Origin: Terrisporobacter petrolearius
GTDB lineage: Bacteria > Bacillota > Clostridia > Peptostreptococcales > Peptostreptococcaceae
Direction: 5' to 3' (one strand)
NCBI RefSeq assembly: GCF_032598785.1
Contig: NZ_CP102984.1
Length of the DNA: 64,000 nt
The notes beneath the pieces are model-generated. The model was not told the origin of the DNA. It saw only the letters and a list, made by a program, of their open reading frames with translations, and did not search any database. Each line of letters starts with the position of its first letter. The first letter of the stretch is position 1. A program made the position numbers and the translations under genes. Below, one piece after another: positions 59,928 through 64,000 of this stretch.

Positions 59928-60947
59928 GTGTTTTATATTTTAAATAAAAATTCAAAAGATGAAGTCGCTTTTAAAAAAATAATAAATAAAATTAATGGTT
60001 TAGTTTTAATATTTTTTTATGTTTTTCTATATTTTTTCTCAAATAATTTTATTTATTCACAATCCTTAGAAAAAAGCGATTGCGAATACTTAATACCAAT
60101 GGGAAATATAGTGCAAATTGATGCACAATTAAAAAATATCATTGTCAGAAATGAAATTAATGGTTGTCCTTTAAAAATGGGAGATTCTATTCTAAAAGTT
60201 GAAGATAATGATATAACTTCTTACGAAGATTTTAATTACGTTATCTCTTCCTTAACCAAAACAGATGATATATCAGTTTTAATAAGAAGAGAAAATTCAG
60301 TTTTTTGTTTAAAATGTGATAAAAATGCCTTAGAAAGAATTAATTTTAATAACTTAATATCAGGTTTTGCTACTTTAACTTATATTAATCCTGAAACAAA
60401 GGAATTTGGTGCAGTAGCTCACTCTATTAACATTGGAACTACTAAAAAAATTCCTATTAAAAAAGGTTGTATTTCTTTTACTGATAATTTAAATATCAGA
60501 AAATCTAGTAAAGGTAATGTAGGTTGTATAAATGCTACAAAAAATAATGTGATTGGTGAATTTGACCATAATACTACTTTTGGTATTAAAGGTTCAGTTG
60601 ATAATATTAATTTATCTAATCACAAAAAATATAGAGTTGCTGAAGTAGATGAAGTTAAATTAGGTAAAGCACAAATTATCCTACAAAATAAAAGTAACAC
60701 TTGTAAGAAATATAACATTGAAATAATTAATATTGAAAAACAAAGAAAACCTGATTCTAAAGGAATTAAAATTAAAATTACTGATCCTCAGCTTTTAAAA
60801 GAAACTGGTGGTATTGTACAAGGAATGAGTGGAACTCCAATAGTACAAGGTAATAAAATTGTTGGTGCTGTATCACATGCTTTAGAAAACAATCCTACTG
60901 TGGGATATGGTGTTTATATTAAATGGATGTTAAACGAATCTCATTAA
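59928..60947 (+). CDS. spoIVB: SpoIVB serine peptidase
   Basis: 339 aa. Forespore-secreted S55 protease that triggers sigma-K maturation or related late sporulation steps. N-terminal membrane helix (about 25-45), PDZ domain (about 60-130), then the peptidase: His in GAVAHSINIG near 164 and Ser in VQGMSGTPIVQ near 300; the end GAVSHALENNPTVGYGVYIKWML is typical. The GTG at 59928 is the first in-frame start but overlaps the GAAGG ribosome site; an ATT at 59937 is better spaced. Length is shorter than in Bacillus (about 425). Confidence 0.92.
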   Translation: MFYILNKNSKDEVAFKKIINKINGLVLIFFYVFLYFFSNNFIYSQSLEKSDCEYLIPMGNIVQIDAQLKNIIVRNEINGCPLKMGDSILKVEDNDITSYEDFNYVISSLTKTDDISVLIRRENSVFCLKCDKNALERINFNNLISGFATLTYINPETKEFGAVAHSINIGTTKKIPIKKGCISFTDNLNIRKSSKGNVGCINATKNNVIGEFDHNTTFGIKGSVDNINLSNHKKYRVAEVDEVKLGKAQIILQNKSNTCKKYNIEIINIEKQRKPDSKGIKIKITDPQLLKETGGIVQGMSGTPIVQGNKIVGAVSHALENNPTVGYGVYIKWMLNESH

Positions 60948-60975
60948 AAGAACTGCTTAAGAGCAGTTCTTTTTT
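60946..60975. terminator. Terminator after spoIVB
   Basis: AGAACTGCT / AGCAGTTCT, loop TAAG, followed by T7. Confidence 0.9.
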
Positions 60976-61082
60976 TAAAATCTTTTTAAATATCTTAGAA
61001 ATAGTTAATACTAACAATATAAATAAATATTTTTAATTATTTTGTGAAAATATAAATATTAACATAATTTAATGTTATACTT

Positions 61083-61143
61083 AAAATCAATAATTTTTAC
61101 TAATTATTGTATAAAATCAATAATTTTACTTTATTATTTGTAT
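61083..61143. repeat. Imperfect tandem repeat, two units of about 30 bp
   Basis: Both units begin AAAATCAATAATTTT and end TTGTAT; they differ in the middle. AT-only low-complexity sequence. Confidence 0.6.
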
Positions 61144-61204
61144 ATTATAAATGTATAATTATATTGTATCTTTTAATTAAACTGAAATCAGCATAAAGGA
61201 GATT

Positions 61205-61232
61205 TTGTAAAAATCCTTAAATATGTTATAAT
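61205..61232 (+). promoter_or_regulatory. Promoter of the PBP gene
   Basis: TTGTAA (61205-61210), 16-bp spacer, TATAAT (61227-61232), about 28 bp before the start codon with AGGAGG between; a vegetative sigma-A type. Confidence 0.65.
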
Positions 61233-61260
61233 TATTCATTAAAATAAGGAGGTTAATCTT

Positions 61261-63912
61261 ATGGGAAGAGATAGTCGTGATGATAAGAATAAAATCAAGA
61301 GAAGAAAAGTAAGCTCTTCAGATAAAAAAAATACATCTCATGCCTCGAGTAAATCGAGCAAATCTAGCAATTCCAGTAGAACTAGTAGTAAAAGAAAAAC
61401 TTCTAGCAAAAAAAAATCTGGAAGATTTAAAGGTGTTAAAACAGTTGCTTTAGTATTTCTAGTACTTTTAGTAGTAGGTGTAGCAGCTGCATCTGGAATT
61501 GTATTTGCTTCACTTAGAAATACAGAAACTATTAACAAAGCTTACTTAGATAAAAAAACATACCAAACAACAGAAATTTTATATGCTGATGGTAATTTAC
61601 TAGCAAAGGCGCAAACTTCTGACAAGAAAGAACCTGTAGCTGACATAAAGAAGATAAGTAAGGATTTACAACATGCTTTAATATCTGCAGAAGATGAGCG
61701 TTTTTATGAACATAATGGTGTGGACATAAAAGGTTTAACACGTTCTGTAATAAATACTCTTATGGGGAATAAACAAGGTGGTTCAACAATACCAATGCAG
61801 GTTTCAAAGCTTTTAATTACATCGCAAGAACAAAGTCTAACTCGTAAAATAAAAGATATTTACTATGCTTTTGAAATGAGCAAGACAATGTCCAAAGACG
61901 ATGTATTACTTGCTTACTTAAATAATTTTTATGCTGGTAATGGTTTATATGGTGCTGAAGCTGCAGCTCAAGGTTACTTTAGTAAATCAGCTGATGAATT
62001 AACTGTTGGTGAATCTGCTTTATTAATGGCTTCCACTAACAATCCAGGTAGATATTCTCCATATATAAAAGAAAAATTAGATGGAACTGAAACTAAAGAG
62101 GATGTAGAAAATAAATTATTATTCTATACTAATACAACAGAGGATACTTGGGATGAACCAAATGAAGCTGAATTACAAATGATAGATAAAATATACTCTT
62201 GGGGCTTAATCTCATCTGAAACACATAATCAGTTGAAAAGCAAAACTATTGTTGTTAGAAAGGCCGCACCTAGAGAGGCTGCTAAGGAAAAGCAAAAAGC
62301 TATTTTATCAAAGATGCTAAGATTAGGATATATTACACAAGATCAATATGACAAAGAAGCAGCTGCTCCAATTGAAATAAAGTTACCAAAAGCTAAAGAG
62401 ACAGTTGTTTCTTCTGTTGAAGATTATGTTTATTCTGAAGTATTAGATGCTTTAATGAATCAAGGATATACAAAAGAAGAAGCACAAAATATGTACTATA
62501 ATGGTGGACTTAGAATTTCTACTACTATAGATGCTGGTATGCAAAAAAACCTAGAAACACAATATAATAATAAAGGTAATTTCCCTGAAACTAGAAACGG
62601 TGCTGACGGGGTTGTCCAGCCTCAATCAGCCATGGTTATATTAGACTATAGAACAGGTCAAATTAAGTCCTTAATCGGTGGTAGATATGTCAAAGGTAAA
62701 AGAACTTTAAACAGAGCTACTAATCCAAAACAGCCTGGATCAACTATAAAACCTTTATCAGTTTATACTCCTGCTATAGACACTAAAAGGACTACACAGT
62801 CTACTCCATTTAGTGATGCAAGAGGCGGATATCAATTTAAAAGGAATCAGGACTGGAATCCAAAAACTACTACCGCTGGGTCTGGCATAATGAGTACACG
62901 TAAGGCTTTAGCCTGGTCATCAAATACTATTGCTGTAAAAGTAGGTGAAACATTGGGTAACTCATATAACGAATCTATTGATGTAATGATTGATTACCTT
63001 AAAAATTTTGGTATAACTACTTTAAAAGATAGCAAAACTGATAATGATACAGATAGACAATTTCCTTCTTTAGTATTAGGTGGTATGTCTTATGGTATAT
63101 CTCCACTAGAGATGGCTGCTGCTTATGGTACACTAGCTAATGGCGGCACTTATGTAGAACCTACAGTATTCACTACTATTCAAACTTATGATGGTAATTT
63201 AATAGCTAAATCTAACCCACAAGAAAGTAGAGCTGTTAGTGAAGATGTAGCTTTTGTTATAACCGATATGCTTCAAGCAGTTGTTAAAGAAGGAACTGGT
63301 AAAAATGCTACTCTAGGCAAAATGGCCGTTGCAGGTAAAACTGGTACTACTAATGATGCTTTAGATGCATGGTTTGTTGGTTATACTCCATACTATGTTG
63401 GAGCAACATATATAGGTGATGATGCTGGAACAGGAAAAGCAAGACAAAGTGTTGTTGGAACAAGTTCTGCAGCCGCTTCTCTTTGGTCAAGTGTTATGGC
63501 TCCTATACACAAAAACTTAACACTTGTAGAAAACTTTACTAAACCTGAAGGTGTTTATTTTGCTAAAATAAATCCATCAGATGGTGGAACTTCTTCTTAT
63601 GGTGTGAACGCTGCATTTATTGAAGGAACTTCCCCTGAACGTGCAAGTAGCCAAGCACCTCCAGTTCAAGAAAAAGAACCTGATGAAGAAAAGCCAAATA
63701 CTGGTGATGCTGGTGATGGTGATAATCCTCCAGATGAAGATAATACAGAAAAACCAGAAGAGCCAACGACTCCTGAAAATCCAGATGACAACAATGGCGA
63801 CAATGGCAACACTAATAATAGTGGTAATAACGCTGGCGGAGGCAATGAAGATAATACAGGAGATAAACCAGTAGACAATACAACAGAAGGTACTGGTCAA
63901 GTTAATGAATAA
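61261..63912 (+). CDS. Class A penicillin-binding protein (PBP1A type)
   Basis: 883 aa. Builds peptidoglycan strands and cross-links. Basic, Ser/Lys-rich cytosolic head (1-57), membrane anchor (about 60-83), GT51 transglycosylase with EDERFYEHNGVDIKG near 142, then transpeptidase motifs GSTIKP (SxxK, about 495), SSN (about 552) and KTGTT (about 693). The last 110 residues form a Pro/Glu/Asp/Asn-rich disordered tail. Monocistronic with its own promoter and terminator. Confidence 0.96.
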   Translation: MGRDSRDDKNKIKRRKVSSSDKKNTSHASSKSSKSSNSSRTSSKRKTSSKKKSGRFKGVKTVALVFLVLLVVGVAAASGIVFASLRNTETINKAYLDKKTYQTTEILYADGNLLAKAQTSDKKEPVADIKKISKDLQHALISAEDERFYEHNGVDIKGLTRSVINTLMGNKQGGSTIPMQVSKLLITSQEQSLTRKIKDIYYAFEMSKTMSKDDVLLAYLNNFYAGNGLYGAEAAAQGYFSKSADELTVGESALLMASTNNPGRYSPYIKEKLDGTETKEDVENKLLFYTNTTEDTWDEPNEAELQMIDKIYSWGLISSETHNQLKSKTIVVRKAAPREAAKEKQKAILSKMLRLGYITQDQYDKEAAAPIEIKLPKAKETVVSSVEDYVYSEVLDALMNQGYTKEEAQNMYYNGGLRISTTIDAGMQKNLETQYNNKGNFPETRNGADGVVQPQSAMVILDYRTGQIKSLIGGRYVKGKRTLNRATNPKQPGSTIKPLSVYTPAIDTKRTTQSTPFSDARGGYQFKRNQDWNPKTTTAGSGIMSTRKALAWSSNTIAVKVGETLGNSYNESIDVMIDYLKNFGITTLKDSKTDNDTDRQFPSLVLGGMSYGISPLEMAAAYGTLANGGTYVEPTVFTTIQTYDGNLIAKSNPQESRAVSEDVAFVITDMLQAVVKEGTGKNATLGKMAVAGKTGTTNDALDAWFVGYTPYYVGATYIGDDAGTGKARQSVVGTSSAAASLWSSVMAPIHKNLTLVENFTKPEGVYFAKINPSDGGTSSYGVNAAFIEGTSPERASSQAPPVQEKEPDEEKPNTGDAGDGDNPPDEDNTEKPEEPTTPENPDDNNGDNGNTNNSGNNAGGGNEDNTGDKPVDNTTEGTGQVNE

Positions 63913-63927
63913 ATAAATATATAAATA

Positions 63928-63960
63928 AAAAAACTTCCTTAATTATTAAGGAAGTTTTTT
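63928..63960. terminator. Terminator after the PBP gene
   Basis: AAACTTCCTTAAT / ATTAAGGAAGTTT followed by T-run. Confidence 0.9.
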
Positions 63961-64000
63961 TTATCATGGTTTTGTCTTTGGGTTAAATATCACAGATATT

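Larger units (their letters stand above)
60948..61260. other. 313-bp gene-free region before the PBP gene
   Basis: Contains the spoIVB terminator, an imperfect tandem repeat of about 30 bp (61083-61143), and the PBP promoter and ribosome site. No coding sequence supported. Confidence 0.6.

Noticed and set aside
61083..61143. Possible CRISPR-like or iteron repeat before the PBP gene
   Set aside because: Only two imperfect AT-only units without spacers; best seen as a local duplication.
63577..63900. Open frames opposite the PBP tail
   Set aside because: Low-complexity repeats of the Pro/Asp/Asn-rich tail keep several frames open; no start signals.

Overview
The window is low-GC, spore-former DNA of a clostridial type, most likely from the Peptostreptococcaceae (relatives of Clostridioides, Paraclostridium, Romboutsia, Intestinibacter). 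The reasons are very high A+T, strong GGAGG ribosome sites, the SCIFF peptide with its radical-SAM maturase, SpoIVB, anaerobic ribonucleotide reductase NrdD/NrdG, ThyX, HemZ, and the clostridial order ruvCAB-queA-tgt-yajC-SCIFF and recJ-apt-relA-dtd-hemZ-hisS-aspS. The species cannot be fixed from the sequence alone. No tRNA, rRNA or CRISPR array was seen.

Layout. Positions 1-6,090 hold a cardiolipin synthase, a methyltransferase, a tocopherol-cyclase-like protein and a complete IS256-family element with an 8-bp target duplication. The IS sits in the bidirectional terminator shared by the tocopherol-cyclase-like gene and a patatin-like phospholipase. Positions 7.4-12.8 kb are a deoxynucleotide block (nrdG, thyX, folD, nrdD, dCMP deaminase) with a probable NrdR operator upstream of nrdD. 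Positions 13-16.6 kb carry a 16-cysteine ferredoxin, a frameshifted ferritin-like gene, a His/Cys-rich small protein and three DNA-repair genes (AlkD-like, nfo, ogt). Positions 16.9-36 kb are a long leftward run of housekeeping genes: aspS, hisS, hemZ, a metallo-hydrolase, dtd, relA/spoT, apt, recJ, a gamma carbonic anhydrase, scfB/scfA, yajC, tgt, queA and ruvBAC, with an SOS-box-like site before ruvC. Positions 36-40.7 kb hold small, often cysteine-rich or membrane proteins of mostly unknown role.

The main accessory feature is at 40,980-47,582: a 6,445-bp integrated element in the 3' end of yebC, bounded by 158-bp direct repeats that differ at one synonymous base. It regenerates the yebC 3' end and leaves the displaced original tail at the far side. 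All its genes point left: a tyrosine integrase split at an A AAA AAG heptamer, an SF2 helicase-like ATPase, a lipoprotein with a structured leader, a frameshifted small gene, a serine resolvase, and a tyrosine-recombinase-fold protein that has lost most catalytic residues. No capsid, relaxase or conjugation gene is visible, so this looks like a small, poorly described integrative element.

Positions 48.2-64 kb return to core-like genes: nadE, a split TauE/SafE transporter, a 12-TPR protein, YigZ, a degenerate Nudix protein, a HEAT protein with hflX, a DUF1461-type membrane protein, an ABC-F ATPase, a zinc phospholipase-C-like protein, an amidase, a small basic-ended unknown, SpoIVB and a class A penicillin-binding protein. 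Operons are mostly short and separated by clear intrinsic terminators.
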